From positions 4,650,001 through 4,714,000 of the forward strand of contig JADJQR010000001.1 in NCBI GenBank assembly GCA_016712675.1: DNA of 64,000 bases, written 5' to 3'. The DNA comes from a bacterium. Lineage in GTDB: Bacteria > Krumholzibacteriota > Krumholzibacteriia > LZORAL124-64-63. This document shows, piece after piece, positions 7,829 through 16,665 of this stretch; position 1 is the stretch's first letter, and each line of letters begins with the position of its first letter. The notes under the pieces are model-generated. The model saw only the letters and a program-made list of their open reading frames with translations. It was not told the DNA's origin and did not search any database. Position numbers and translations under genes: made by a program.

Positions 7829-9030
7829 CCGCGGCGCGACCGCTCCCCGCGATAGTGGCGCCAACGCCAGCGGCCGCGACCCAGGCGCCCCGCGACGACC
7901 CACGCCTGACGCGCAAGCATCCACGGCAGCTTCACGGCGGTGCCGACGGACAGCGTCGACCGGCCGCAGACCGCCCACGCCAGGACCAGCGCGATCACGA
8001 AAGTCCCGGACGCGACCGCCCACAGCACCCACGGAACCGTGGTCTTCGCGCCGGCGCGGCCTGCCGCCAGGATTGCGGGCAGGACCAGTCCCAGGACTGC
8101 CGCCAGCAGGGAGGCGGAGGGGACGGCCTGGTCCAGCGCGGCCAGCAGCGCGGTCGGGCGACGCTGTCGGATCGCGATCGCCATCGCCTGCGCCACGCGC
8201 CGCACCGAGAGTGCCAGCCGGCCGCTGATCCAGCCGCTGCGTTGCGCGAGCACCTGCTGCTCGCCGACCGGCGCCGGACTCAGGATGACGGCATCCTCGA
8301 CGAAGCGCGGGTCGTGACCGGCCAGGCTGAGGTCCAGCCCGAGCTCGGCGTCCTCGGCCAGGCGATCGCTTGCCCACGGGACGGCGCGGGCGGCCGCCAT
8401 CGGCATGACGAATCCGCTGCCGTTGATCTGCGCCGGGATCCCCAGACGCCGCCGTCCCCGCTGGCGGACCAGGTTGTTGACCACCACGGCGAAGCGGCTG
8501 AACGCGCCCCAGGCGTCGGCCGCGGCCGGCGCACTGTGCAGGTAGCAGCCCTGGACGGGGTGGCCGGTGCGCAGCGCCTCCTGCCTGAGCACAGCGACGG
8601 CGGCGCGGCACGCGGTGGTGTCGGCGTCGACCACGCCCACGAGGTCGAAGGCCGCCAGTTCCGGCCGCGCAAGCGCCCAGGCCAGGGCATGTCCCTTGCC
8701 GAATGCGCCGGCGTCGTTGCGTTCGAGGACGGTGACGTCGTGGCGCGACGCCCGCTCGGCCGTGGCGTCGCGGCAGTTGTCGGCGATGACGAAGACGCGA
8801 TCCCGCCCGTCAGGCAGCGGCAGCAACGCGTGCAGGACGGTCTCGATGCGTTCGGCTTCATCGTGTGCGGGGATGAGCACGGCCAGCCGCCCGGGTCCGG
8901 CTTCGGCGGGCTGGCGCGGCGCACCGGGCACCAGACCGCACAGGATCTGCGCCGCGTACCAGGCGACCGGCGCCAGCACCACTGCGGTGAGCGCGGCGAT
9001 CAGCAGATCCGTCGCTCCGCTCACGGTCAC
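7825..9030 (-). CDS. Glycosyltransferase family 2, membrane-anchored
   Basis: 401 residues. A first membrane segment (LLIAALTAVVLAPVAWYAAQIL) precedes a GT-A domain with LAVLIPAHDEAERI, the DxD motif in VGVVDADTTA and the acceptor-side ED in RLAEDAELGLDL. Several hydrophobic segments follow (about residues 290-370). This arrangement is typical of processive or lipid-linked-sugar transferases. GTG at 9030 overlaps the stop of the upstream GT4 gene (GTGA), so the two are coupled. Substrate unknown. Confidence 0.85.
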   Translation of the reverse strand: MTVSGATDLLIAALTAVVLAPVAWYAAQILCGLVPGAPRQPAEAGPGRLAVLIPAHDEAERIETVLHALLPLPDGRDRVFVIADNCRDATAERASRHDVTVLERNDAGAFGKGHALAWALARPELAAFDLVGVVDADTTACRAAVAVLRQEALRTGHPVQGCYLHSAPAAADAWGAFSRFAVVVNNLVRQRGRRRLGIPAQINGSGFVMPMAAARAVPWASDRLAEDAELGLDLSLAGHDPRFVEDAVILSPAPVGEQQVLAQRSGWISGRLALSVRRVAQAMAIAIRQRRPTALLAALDQAVPSASLLAAVLGLVLPAILAAGRAGAKTTVPWVLWAVASGTFVIALVLAWAVCGRSTLSVGTAVKLPWMLARQAWVVAGRLGRGRWRWRHYRGERSRRG

Positions 9031-10268
9031 CCCCTGTCGGGTTGTCCGGTGGCCGTCGCGGCCAGGACGGTCGCGTGGACGGCCCTCAACGCCTCGGCGA
9101 TCGCTGCGGACGTGAATCCGGCCTCGACGCGCGCGCGCCCTCGCGCGCCCATCGCCAGGATCGACTCGTCGGTCGTGGTGAGCGCCGCCCGGATCGCCTC
9201 CGCGAGGCTGGCGGCGTCGCCGGGCGGGACCAGCCAGCCGGTCCCGGCGTCGACGAGTTCCGGGACGCCGCCGACGGCGGTCGCCACCACGGGGCGACCG
9301 GCGGCGAACGATTCCATGATCGCCAGCGGCAAGCCCTCGGCGCGGCTCGCGAGCACCAGCACGCGGCTCGCGCGCAGCAGGCGGGCGACCTGCGAGCCCG
9401 GCTGCCAGCCGTGGAAGGTGACCCGCTCCTGCAGCGCGTGGCGCTCGACGAAGCCCTGCAGGCGGCGGCGCCACGGCCCGTCGCCAACCAGATCCAGCGA
9501 GCACGGGACGCCGCCCACGGCCAGCCGGCGCAGCGCCTCCAGCAGCAGTAGCTGGTCCTTCTGCGCGCAGAGCCGCCCGACGCAGACGATGCGTGCGGGC
9601 GCGGGCGGCACGGGCGACGGGTCTCGGAGATGCTCGTCGTCGACACTGCAGTGTACGACATGCACGAAGGCGCGCCGGTGCGGCGGCAGCCCGCGGCGCA
9701 GCAGCTCTGCCCCCTGCTCGCACACGGCGATCGTCGCCGCCGCCCCGGCCACCTTGGCGGCCAGTCCGATCCGCGCGGCGGTCTCGAACTCCTCGGGTCC
9801 ATGGATGGTCAGGATCACCGGCGGCCCGCCGAGCGCGCGAACCAGCAGCGCGACCGTCGCCGGGTTGGTGCCGAAGTGGGCATGCACCAGGTCGGTCGGC
9901 CGTGACCGCAGGCACTGGAACAGGTGGCAGGACTCGACCAGATAGGCCAGGTGGGCGACCACGCGGTGCGGGGCTCGTCGCAGGAAGGAGAACATGAGCG
10001 ACGATGCGCGGGCGAATCGGCGCGGGTGTGTCCAGGCGGTGCGGACCACGTCCCGGGACAGCGTCGCGACGCCCGCGGCCAGCAGGACGTGGACGCGCGC
10101 GGCCTCGCGCTGATCGGCGGGATCGACCAGACCCGGCCGTGGCGGGCGGATGGTGAAGAGCGAGATCGGGGTGCCGAGGGCCCCCAGGGCCGCGATCTCG
10201 CGTCGGATGAACGCATGGCTGAAGTCGGGGTAGCGGTTCACGAGATAGGCCACGCGCGGGTGGCTCAC
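9027..10268 (-). CDS. Glycosyltransferase family 4
   Basis: 413 residues. The opening VAYLVNRYPDFSHAFIRREI is typical of colanic-acid/amylovoran-type GT4 enzymes. The donor half carries ICVGRLCAQKDQLLLLEAL, VTFHGWQPGSQVARLLRAS and the E-x7-E region SRAEGLPLAIMESFAAGRP. It probably builds extracellular polysaccharide. The GTG start at 10268 overlaps the stop of the preceding gene (GTGA), and its own stop overlaps the GT2 start, giving a tight three-gene run 10852 to 7825. Confidence 0.88.
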   Translation of the reverse strand: MSHPRVAYLVNRYPDFSHAFIRREIAALGALGTPISLFTIRPPRPGLVDPADQREAARVHVLLAAGVATLSRDVVRTAWTHPRRFARASSLMFSFLRRAPHRVVAHLAYLVESCHLFQCLRSRPTDLVHAHFGTNPATVALLVRALGGPPVILTIHGPEEFETAARIGLAAKVAGAAATIAVCEQGAELLRRGLPPHRRAFVHVVHCSVDDEHLRDPSPVPPAPARIVCVGRLCAQKDQLLLLEALRRLAVGGVPCSLDLVGDGPWRRRLQGFVERHALQERVTFHGWQPGSQVARLLRASRVLVLASRAEGLPLAIMESFAAGRPVVATAVGGVPELVDAGTGWLVPPGDAASLAEAIRAALTTTDESILAMGARGRARVEAGFTSAAIAEALRAVHATVLAATATGQPDRG

Positions 10269-10852
10269 GGCCGCCCCGCCACCATCTCCCGCAACGAATC
10301 CCCCCGCGCCGCCGAGTACCGCCCGTACCACCGCGCCGCGATGGTCCCCTCGCGGTCGACCAGCAGCGCCGCCACGCTGTCGCTGCCGGCGGTGCCGATC
10401 TGGCCGCGGAACCAGTCCACGTCCAGGTAGAGGGTGATGGTGCGGTCGCGCTGCGCGCGGTCGGGGATGCCCTGCTTCATGCCGCCGTCGATCACCGCGC
10501 GCATCCACTTGAAATTGCCGCCGATGGTGGGCAGCTCGTAGTAGGCGAAGTCGGGCAGCTGCGGGGCCAGCGTGTCGAGCACGGCCAGCCAGGTGTCGAG
10601 GTCGGCCTGCTGCTCGCGCTCGTAGGCGACCAGAAGCAGGTTGCGCGCGCCCTTGAGGTCGGCGGGCAGGCGCAGGGTGCGGCCGCGCAGGGACTCGGCC
10701 TCGAGGATCGGGAAGGTGCCGGGCTGCGACTCGCGGCGGTCGAGGATCTTCGTGGCGTGGGCCGGGACCGCGGCCGCAAGGACCAGGGCCACCACCAGCG
10801 CGGCGGCGGCGGCCACGGCCGGAACCGCGCGGCGTGTCGGGGTGTTCCTCAT
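10265..10852 (-). CDS. Exported thioredoxin-fold-like protein (ATP10/YtfJ-like, tentative)
   Basis: 195 residues with a signal peptide ending at AVPAHA. The mature part alternates beta and helix: LRLPADLKGARNLLLVAYER, then ITLYLDVDWFRGQIG and VAALLVDREGTIAARWYGRY. This is the order of strands in peroxiredoxin/thioredoxin-like proteins of the ATP10 or YtfJ kind, but no CxxC or catalytic cysteine is present. A redox role is therefore unlikely; a chaperone or binding role is possible. AAGGA stands six bases before ATG 10852. It leads the run of two glycosyltransferases by overlap. Confidence 0.55.
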   Translation of the reverse strand: MRNTPTRRAVPAVAAAAALVVALVLAAAVPAHATKILDRRESQPGTFPILEAESLRGRTLRLPADLKGARNLLLVAYEREQQADLDTWLAVLDTLAPQLPDFAYYELPTIGGNFKWMRAVIDGGMKQGIPDRAQRDRTITLYLDVDWFRGQIGTAGSDSVAALLVDREGTIAARWYGRYSAARGDSLREMVAGRP

Positions 10853-10875
10853 GGATTGTCCTTCCCGGGGCGCCA

Positions 10876-12501
10876 TCAGCCCACAATCTCGCTCACGTTC
10901 AGGCGGCTGCCGGCCACATGACGGTCCAGCAGGTGGCGCACCCCGAAGATGGCCAGCGGCAGCGCCCCGAGCAATCCGTAACGCAGCGAGGCCCACGCCG
11001 CCGCGCCGAAGTTCAGCGCCGCCACGCCCACCAGCAGCCCGAACAGCACCATGCCACGCACGGTCGTCTGTGCGCTCTGGTCGCGCGTGTAGGCGCGCGA
11101 GAAGGCCAGCACGGGCTGCACGCGCTGGGCCAGCAGCAGCAGGAGTTCGCACTCGAGCGCCATCAGGGCCAGCGCCACCGCCAGGGGCAGCCCGACGGCA
11201 CCCAGTTCCAGGCCGCGCACCAGCATGATCGCCAGCAACGGGACCAGCGCCAGTCCCCGCACCAGGCCGCGCTGCGCGGCCAGCAACCGGCCGGCGTCCA
11301 GGTCGGCCATCGCCACGACCCACAGCGCCTTCGGCGTGCTGCTGAAGGCGACCAGGAACGGGATCGAAACGGTCATCAGCAGCAGCGTCTGCGTGCCGCC
11401 CAGCAGCAGGTCCAGGGCCGGGTCGGCGCCGTCGCCCTCGGGTCGCGTGTGAAACCAGAGCATGCCCGTCAGCAGGACGCAATTGAGCAGCGCGTTGGCG
11501 CCGAAGCGCCAGTCATCGCGCAGGTGTGCCGCCAGCAGCCGGCCGGTGACCCAGCCTTCGCGGCCGCGCAGCCAGGGCCGCAGCAGCAGGGGCACCACGT
11601 CGGTCCAGTGCGCGCGGCGGCGACCTGAGGGCGCCGGGCCCTCGCGGTCGGCCGGGGCCGTGCGCGGGGTGGCCAGACGCCAGCCCACCACCAGCACCAG
11701 CGCCGACAGCGCCGCCGACAGCGCCATGCCGCGCCAGGCGTCCGGACCGGCCAGCGGGTCGCCCCAGCGCGCAAACCACACCGGCGGCAGCCAGTGGCCG
11801 AGCCAGGGGTGCCTTTCGTAGAACCCGATCAGCGGTTCGGCCGCCCACATCAGCAGCAGCGGCAGCACCGCGAGGTTGCCGTCGACCAGCGGCGCGGCCA
11901 GCCTGCGCGCCTGGCGCGTGCCGACCGCGCGCACCAGCGTCGTGGCCAGCGCCGCGGCGCCCACGGCCAGCACCAGCGTCTGCAGCAGCACCGCCACCGC
12001 CAGCAGCAGCCCCGCGAGCACGGGCGGCCGACCGGTGATCATCAGCGTGACCAGCGGTGCGGCGGCCAGCGCCGCGGTCAGCTGCAGGCCCGGCATCAGC
12101 ACCGTGCCCAGACGGGCCAGGATCAGGTCACGCGGCGCGATCGGCCACCAGCCCACCACGCGCTCGTCGTCCGCGCACAGCAGCGCCGGCACCACCTGCC
12201 CGACCAGGCTGGAGGCCAGGAACACGACCTGCGCCACGCACAGCGCGAGCGGACCCAGCAGCGGCTGTCCGCGCTGCGCTCCCACCGCGACGGCGACGAC
12301 CAGGAACACCGAGCCCAGCGAAGCCAGCACCAGGCCGATGATGTGCATCGCCGAGGGCGGAATGCGCAGCCCGCGCGAATTGTGCGTGCGCAGCTCCTCG
12401 TACAGCCCCCGCGCGTCCTGCCGCAGCGCCTGCAGCAGCGGCAGCACCGCGGCCGGGTCGCCGCCCGCCGCGCGCACGATCCCTGCGGGCAGCCGCTTCA
12501 C
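10876..12501 (-). CDS. ABC transporter permease, large
   Basis: 541 residues with about twelve hydrophobic segments in two blocks separated by a polar stretch (ATPRTAPADREGPAPSGRRRAHWTD). There is no recognisable substrate-binding domain. GTG at 12501 overlaps the stop of the ATPase gene (GTGA), so the pair forms one ABC exporter of the ABC-2 type. The same block continues 24 bases later with the thioredoxin-like gene. The transported substrate cannot be read from the sequence; the polysaccharide genes downstream are only suggestive. Confidence 0.8.
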   Translation of the reverse strand: MKRLPAGIVRAAGGDPAAVLPLLQALRQDARGLYEELRTHNSRGLRIPPSAMHIIGLVLASLGSVFLVVAVAVGAQRGQPLLGPLALCVAQVVFLASSLVGQVVPALLCADDERVVGWWPIAPRDLILARLGTVLMPGLQLTAALAAAPLVTLMITGRPPVLAGLLLAVAVLLQTLVLAVGAAALATTLVRAVGTRQARRLAAPLVDGNLAVLPLLLMWAAEPLIGFYERHPWLGHWLPPVWFARWGDPLAGPDAWRGMALSAALSALVLVVGWRLATPRTAPADREGPAPSGRRRAHWTDVVPLLLRPWLRGREGWVTGRLLAAHLRDDWRFGANALLNCVLLTGMLWFHTRPEGDGADPALDLLLGGTQTLLLMTVSIPFLVAFSSTPKALWVVAMADLDAGRLLAAQRGLVRGLALVPLLAIMLVRGLELGAVGLPLAVALALMALECELLLLLAQRVQPVLAFSRAYTRDQSAQTTVRGMVLFGLLVGVAALNFGAAAWASLRYGLLGALPLAIFGVRHLLDRHVAGSRLNVSEIVG

Positions 12502-13226
12502 GCGCCCACCCCGTCGCCGGTCAGCTCCAGGAAGATGTCGCGCAGCCCGGCGCCCTCGTGCCCGGCGCGCAGGTCGGCCAGCGCGCCGTCCCAGCGCAGC
12601 TTCCCCTGGTGGATAACCAGCACGCGCGAGACCACCTCTTCCACCTGCTGCAGGATGTGGCTCGAGTAGACGATGCAGGCGCCGCCGGCCGCCAGCTCGA
12701 GCAGCAGTTCGGCCAGCGTCTTCTGGCTGCGCACATCCAGGCCGTCCATCGGCTCGTCGAGCAGCAGCACCGGCGGCCGGTGCAGCAGCGCCGCGGTCAC
12801 CAGCACCTTGCGCCGCATCCCCTTGCTGAAGGTGCCCAGGCGGTTGCCGCGCGCGTCGGCCACCTCGAAGCGCTCGAGCAGCGGCGTGGCGCGGGCGGTG
12901 ATTTCGGCGGTCGAAAGCCCGCGGATACGCCCGGCCAGCTCGAGGTACTCGTCGGCCGTCAGGCCTTCGTACACGGTGCCGTGCTCGGGCACATAGCCGA
13001 TCGCGCGCCGCACGCCGGCACCATCGGTGCGCAGGTCGCACCCGGCCACGGTGGCGGTGCCATCGCTGGGCTCGAGCAGCGTGGTCAGCAGGTTCAGCGT
13101 CGTGGTCTTGCCGGCGCCGTTGGGTCCCAGCAGTGCGGTGATGGCGCCGGCGGGGATCGTCGCGGTGAGCGCGTCGACGGCGGTGGTGTTGCCGAAGCGG
13201 CGGGTGAGGTGGTCGAGGGTGATCAT
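12498..13226 (-). CDS. ABC transporter ATP-binding protein
   Basis: 242 residues. Walker A is GPNGAGKT (34-41) and Walker B is VLLLDEPMDGLD, followed by the switch SSHILQQVEEV. The signature is FSKGMRRK rather than LSGGQ, the form common in ABC-2 exporters such as gliding/NatA-type ATPases. It powers the permease encoded immediately downstream. ATG at 13226 is preceded by a weak purine stretch; a palindrome A copy lies 25 bases further upstream. Confidence 0.92.
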   Translation of the reverse strand: MITLDHLTRRFGNTTAVDALTATIPAGAITALLGPNGAGKTTTLNLLTTLLEPSDGTATVAGCDLRTDGAGVRRAIGYVPEHGTVYEGLTADEYLELAGRIRGLSTAEITARATPLLERFEVADARGNRLGTFSKGMRRKVLVTAALLHRPPVLLLDEPMDGLDVRSQKTLAELLLELAAGGACIVYSSHILQQVEEVVSRVLVIHQGKLRWDGALADLRAGHEGAGLRDIFLELTGDGVGA

Positions 13227-13250
13227 GCTCCAGCTTTCGGGTTCGGGATC

Positions 13251-13268
13251 AGTTGCGCCGGCGCAAGT
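13251..13268. repeat. Palindrome A copy with mixed arms
   Basis: AGTTGCGCCGGCGCAAGT: perfect 14-bp core, outer bases taken from the two common forms. It sits in the 54-base gap between two minus-strand genes, 12 bases before the stop of the DUF4143 gene in the sense of that gene's 3' side. Confidence 0.9.
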
Positions 13269-13280
13269 CGTCCGTCCCGC

Positions 13281-14483
13281 CTACAGCACATTCCACGAAT
13301 AGACCATCGCTGCCGACCGCCTTTGGCACGCCTCGCCGCCATAGATCAGCGCCGCAGGTCCGCCCGCCTGCCCGGCCAGCTCCTGCCAGCGGCCGAGCCA
13401 GGCCAATGCATCCTCGGCAATCGTGAGGGCGGACTTCGCCTCGATCGGCACCAGCTCCTGGCCGCGGTCGAGCACGAAGTCGATCTCCTTGCCCGAGGAG
13501 TCGCGCCAGAAGTGGAGGTCCGGCTCGAGCCCGCGATTGAACCGGTTCTTCACCAGTTCGGCAAACACGAGGCTCTCGAACACGGCGCCGCGCAGCGCGT
13601 GCGTGCGCAGCTCGTCAGCCGAGCGGATGCGCAGCAGGTAGCAGAGCAGCCCCGTGTCGAGGAAGTACAGCTTCGGGCGCTTGATCAGCCGCTTGCTGAA
13701 GTTGCGGTGATGCGGCCGCAGCAGCTTGACCAGGTAGCTCGCCTCCAGCACCGACAGCCAGCTGCGGGCGGTGGGCTGGCTGATGCCGCAGTCGTCGGCC
13801 AGCGAGGCCAGGTTCAGCAGCTGCGCGTTGCGCCCGGCGCACAGGCCGAGGAACCGGCCGAAGGCCTCGAGGTCTCCCACGCGCAGCACCTCCGCGACAT
13901 CACGCTCGACGTAGGTGCGGACGTAGTTCGCCAGCCAGTCGGCCGGCGGGATCGCCTTGTCGTGCAGACGCGGATAGCCACCGGCGATCAGGGCCTCCAG
14001 CAGGTCGGGGATGGTGGTCGAAGGCGGCGTGCCGACGGGCAACGCGCGCCCCAGCTGATCGAGGTCCAGCGGGTCGCGGCCGTGCAGCTCCGCCAGCGAC
14101 AAAGGCAGCAGGCGCAGCACCGCCGCACGACCGGCCAGCGACTGGCGGATCGACTTCATCAGCAGGAAGTCGTGCGAGCCGGTCAGGATGAAACGGCCCG
14201 GCACATCGTCCTGGTCGACGAGCACCTGTATATAGGAGAAGAGCTCGGGCGCGCGCTGCGCCTCGTCGATGATCAGCCCGCCCGGATGGGCGCCGAGGAA
14301 TTCGCGCGGGTCGTTGAGGGCGTACGCGCGCTGTCCGGGATCTTCCAGGTTCGCGTAGGCCAGATCGGGAAAGGCCTGGCGCGCCAGCGTCGTCTTGCCC
14401 GATTGACGCGGGCCGGTCAGCGTGACCACGGGATAGCGGCGGGCCTGCTCCCTCAGGGTGGCGGCCATGGTGCGGGCGATCAT
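13281..14483 (-). CDS. ATPase with AAA_14 and DUF4143 domains
   Basis: 400 residues. The N-terminal ATPase has Walker A GPRQSGKTT (24-32), Walker B GLIIDEAQ and sensor FILTGSHDFLL. The C-terminal DUF4143 part has a winged-helix stretch (ADDCGISQPTARSWLSVLE) and a PD-(D/E)xK-like nuclease core, FWRDSSGKEIDFVLDRG then LVPIEAKSA. Such genes are widespread, often singly and horizontally moved, with unknown role. The start has GGGAGG-type purines upstream and fits the family opening. A short AT-rich region with a palindrome lies directly upstream. Confidence 0.9.
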   Translation of the reverse strand: MIARTMAATLREQARRYPVVTLTGPRQSGKTTLARQAFPDLAYANLEDPGQRAYALNDPREFLGAHPGGLIIDEAQRAPELFSYIQVLVDQDDVPGRFILTGSHDFLLMKSIRQSLAGRAAVLRLLPLSLAELHGRDPLDLDQLGRALPVGTPPSTTIPDLLEALIAGGYPRLHDKAIPPADWLANYVRTYVERDVAEVLRVGDLEAFGRFLGLCAGRNAQLLNLASLADDCGISQPTARSWLSVLEASYLVKLLRPHHRNFSKRLIKRPKLYFLDTGLLCYLLRIRSADELRTHALRGAVFESLVFAELVKNRFNRGLEPDLHFWRDSSGKEIDFVLDRGQELVPIEAKSALTIAEDALAWLGRWQELAGQAGGPAALIYGGEACQRRSAAMVYSWNVL

Positions 14484-14564
14484 GGGGGCTCCTCCCTGGC
14501 TGGGGTGGGGGGCTCTGGTGGCATTGTATCGGTCTCTGGGGGCCGTGTAAATACAAAATTGGAT

Positions 14565-14579
14565 TTTGGATTATCCAAA
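14565..14579. promoter_or_regulatory. Operator-like palindrome TTTGGATTATCCAAA
   Basis: Two 7-base arms around a central T, in the AT-rich stretch upstream of the DUF4143 ATPase. A second TTGGATTT half copy precedes it at 14559. The position suits autoregulation of that gene; no regulator is known. Confidence 0.35.
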
Positions 14580-14660
14580 GCAAGCGCGCGATTTTTTTAT
14601 ATCGTTGCAATATAATAAGTTATTGAAGGACGAGCGGCCAAGATTCGGCGGCTCCCCGGC

Positions 14661-14675
14661 TTGTGCCGGCGCAAC
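14661..14675. repeat. Degenerate palindrome A copy
   Basis: TTGTGCCGGCGCAAC: one base in the left arm departs from the core. It lies in the divergent region before the serpin gene. Confidence 0.6.
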
Positions 14676-14812
14676 AACGCCCTGCGCTCGCCCCCCCGGC
14701 CCTCCCGATAACGTATCTTCATCCCCGGAATGGCCCGCCTGGAACCGCCAACCGCGCCACGGCGTTTTCGACCAGATGCGTCCGTTTATCCCCGACCCGC
14801 AGGAGGCCCCCG

Positions 14813-16021
14813 ATGAAGTCCATGCTCACTGCCGCCACCCTTCTGTTGGTTCTGCTCCCGGCCGCCGCCCCCGCCGCCGCGGCCGACGCGCCCTTCACCC
14901 CCGCCGCCTCCGGCAACGCCTTCGGCCTGGACCTCTACACGAGCCTGCGCGCCGAGGGCCAGAACCTGTTCTTCTCGCCCGCCAGCATCGCCTATGCGCT
15001 GGCGATGACGGGCCTGGGCGCGCGTGGCGCCACCGCGGCGGAGATGGACGAGGTGTTGCACCTGCCGGCGGACGACGCCGTGGTGGCCGCCGGCTTTGGC
15101 GGGCTGATGGGCGAGGTGGCCCGCAGAAACGGCGCCGTCACCGTGAGCCTGGCCAACCGCCTGTACGGCCAGCGTGGCACGCCGTTCGCGCCCGACTTTC
15201 TGGCGCTGCTCGAGCGCCATTTCGGTGCCGGGCTGGAGCAGGTGGACTACCGCCGGGATGCCGAGGCCGCGCGCCAGCGCATCAACGGCTGGGTCGAGGA
15301 TCAGACGGCGCAGAAGATCCGCGAGCTGCTGGGGCCGGGCACGGTGGACATGGCGACCGAGCTGGTGCTGGTCAACGCGGTGTACTTCCTGGGCAAGTGG
15401 GTCGAGCCGTTCCCGAAGCACGCCACCGTCGACGCGCCCTTCCACCGCGAGCGCGACGGCGACGTCACCACGAAGTTCATGCGCACGACCGGCCACTTCG
15501 GCTACGCGGAGCAGGATGGCGTGCAGATCGCCTCGCTGCCGTACCGTGGCGGGACGATGGAGATGGTCGTGATCCTGCCGGCTGTCGGGACGCCGCTGGC
15601 GATGGTCGAGGCGCAGCTCGACGCCGATCGCCTGGCCGCCTGGCTGGAGGCGCCGGTGCCGACGCAGGTCGCGGTCACGCTGCCGCGGCTGCACCTGGAG
15701 ACGTCGTTCGAGCTGGCCGACGCGCTGGCCGCGCTCGGGATGCCGACCGCGTTCACCGACCGTGCCGATTTCACGGGAATGACGACGGACGCCACGCCGC
15801 TGTCCATCAGCAAGGTGCTCCACAAGGCGTACCTGGACGTGGATGAGGAGGGCACCGAGGCAGCGGCGGCGACGGCCGTGGTCATGGAGCGCTTGTCGGC
15901 CGTGATGCCCGGCCAGGAGAAGACCTTCCGCGCCGACAGGCCGTTCATCCTGGCTATCCGGCACACAGCCAGTGGGGCGATCCTGTTCCTCGGAAGGGTG
16001 GCGGATCCGGCGCGGAGGTAG
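14813..16021 (+). CDS. Secreted serpin (protease inhibitor)
   Basis: 402 residues with a signal peptide (about 1-24), then a full-length serpin fold: NLFFSPASIAYALAMTGLGA, LVNAVYFLGKWVEPFP and the closing RPFILAIRH with GAILFLGRV. The reactive-loop hinge is EEGTEAAAAT (345-354), the small-residue consensus of inhibitory serpins; the bait region is then AVVMERLSAVMPGQ. It should trap serine or cysteine proteases outside the cytoplasm; the P1 residue cannot be fixed by eye. AGGAGG lies six bases before ATG 14813. It appears as a single gene, with palindromes downstream. Confidence 0.95.
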   Translation: MKSMLTAATLLLVLLPAAAPAAAADAPFTPAASGNAFGLDLYTSLRAEGQNLFFSPASIAYALAMTGLGARGATAAEMDEVLHLPADDAVVAAGFGGLMGEVARRNGAVTVSLANRLYGQRGTPFAPDFLALLERHFGAGLEQVDYRRDAEAARQRINGWVEDQTAQKIRELLGPGTVDMATELVLVNAVYFLGKWVEPFPKHATVDAPFHRERDGDVTTKFMRTTGHFGYAEQDGVQIASLPYRGGTMEMVVILPAVGTPLAMVEAQLDADRLAAWLEAPVPTQVAVTLPRLHLETSFELADALAALGMPTAFTDRADFTGMTTDATPLSISKVLHKAYLDVDEEGTEAAAATAVVMERLSAVMPGQEKTFRADRPFILAIRHTASGAILFLGRVADPARR

Positions 16022-16028
16022 AGGCGGC

Positions 16029-16042
16029 GTGCGCCGGCGCAC
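16029..16042. repeat. Palindrome A variant GTGCGCCGGCGCAC
   Basis: Perfect 14-bp palindrome with T-to-G and A-to-C changes made in both arms. First of three copies in the convergent gap after the serpin gene. Confidence 0.85.
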
Positions 16043-16050
16043 GCAAAAGG

Positions 16051-16068
16051 ACTTGCGCCGGCGCAAGT
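16051..16068. repeat. Palindrome A copy (ACTTGCGCCGGCGCAAGT)
   Basis: Perfect 18-bp copy, centred 24 bp after the preceding variant. Confidence 0.95.
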
Positions 16069-16105
16069 GCGGGAAGTTGCGCGTGCGCCGGGTTGCGCCA
16101 CCCCC

Positions 16106-16123
16106 ACTTGCGTCGGCGCAAGT
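16106..16123. repeat. Palindrome A copy with one core change
   Basis: ACTTGCGTCGGCGCAAGT: a single C-to-T change next to the centre. Third copy of the cluster, 21 bases before the end of the convergent gene. Confidence 0.9.
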
Positions 16124-16144
16124 GCCGCCGCGTGCATCCAGCCG

Positions 16145-16648
16145 CTACTTCTTCCCCTCGGACCCCGCGATGATCTCCGTCACCCGCGGCTGCACCTCGT
16201 TCGGTACCGCGATCGACAGCTGGTAGTGCACGATCTCCAGCCGGTCGCCCGCCGCGCGCATCACGCCGGTCGCCTGCAGCAGGCCCATGCCGGAGTCGAG
16301 CTGCTCGTCGAACCAGATCACCGAGCCGTCGGCGGTGGCGCTGACGTGGCGCGCGCGCGGGACCAGCGTCCAGGCGCTCTCGCGGGCGAAGTGCGGCGCG
16401 GCCCAGGCCTGGAACGCGTCGCGTGTCCAGCGCTCGGTGCGGTCGGTGCCGATGTAGATGCCGTCGGGGGCGATCTTCTCGAAGTACGCGGGGCGCGCGT
16501 GGGCGGCGTCGGCGTGCCATTCGTCGATGAAGGCGTTGACGCGGGCGGTGAGGGCGGCGGGCGCGGCGTCTTCGGCGGCGGCCGCGCGCAAAGGCAGCGC
16601 CGCGCCGCCCAGCAGCAGCAGCGCGGCCATGATCACGAATGCTCTCAT
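16145..16648 (-). CDS. Secreted SnoaL/NTF2-like protein
   Basis: 167 residues with a signal peptide ending at LPLRAAAAE. The mature part has the cone-shaped NTF2-like fold order: a helix (ALTARVNAFIDEWHADAA), AYFEKIAPDGIYIGTDRTERWT, FQAWAAPHF and a terminal sheet (GSVIWFDEQLDS, RLEIVHYQLSIAVPN). This is the SnoaL-like subgroup seen in many exported proteins of unknown function. GAGG precedes ATG 16648 by six bases. The SRPBCC gene lies 17 bases upstream on the same strand, so they are probably one operon. Confidence 0.75.
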   Translation of the reverse strand: MRAFVIMAALLLLGGAALPLRAAAAEDAAPAALTARVNAFIDEWHADAAHARPAYFEKIAPDGIYIGTDRTERWTRDAFQAWAAPHFARESAWTLVPRARHVSATADGSVIWFDEQLDSGMGLLQATGVMRAAGDRLEIVHYQLSIAVPNEVQPRVTEIIAGSEGKK

Positions 16649-16665
16649 CGGAACCTCTTCTAGTC

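Larger units (their letters stand above)
14484..14812. other. Divergent intergenic region, partly AT-rich
   Basis: Between the DUF4143 ATPase and the serpin. Bases 14546-14626 are strikingly AT-rich for this DNA, including TTTTTTTATAT and CAATATAATAAG, and probably hold promoters in both directions. The rest is GC-rich, with one degenerate palindrome A copy at 14661. No gene is seen. Confidence 0.5.

Noticed and set aside
6925-9945. A plus-strand frame of about 1000 codons
   Set aside because: It is antisense to, or out of frame with, clearly recognisable genes for a radical SAM protein and two glycosyltransferases; its content is a shadow of high-GC codon use.
12558-14615. A plus-strand frame of 685 codons
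   Set aside because: Antisense to the ABC ATPase and the DUF4143 ATPase, whose motifs are complete; no family features on this strand.
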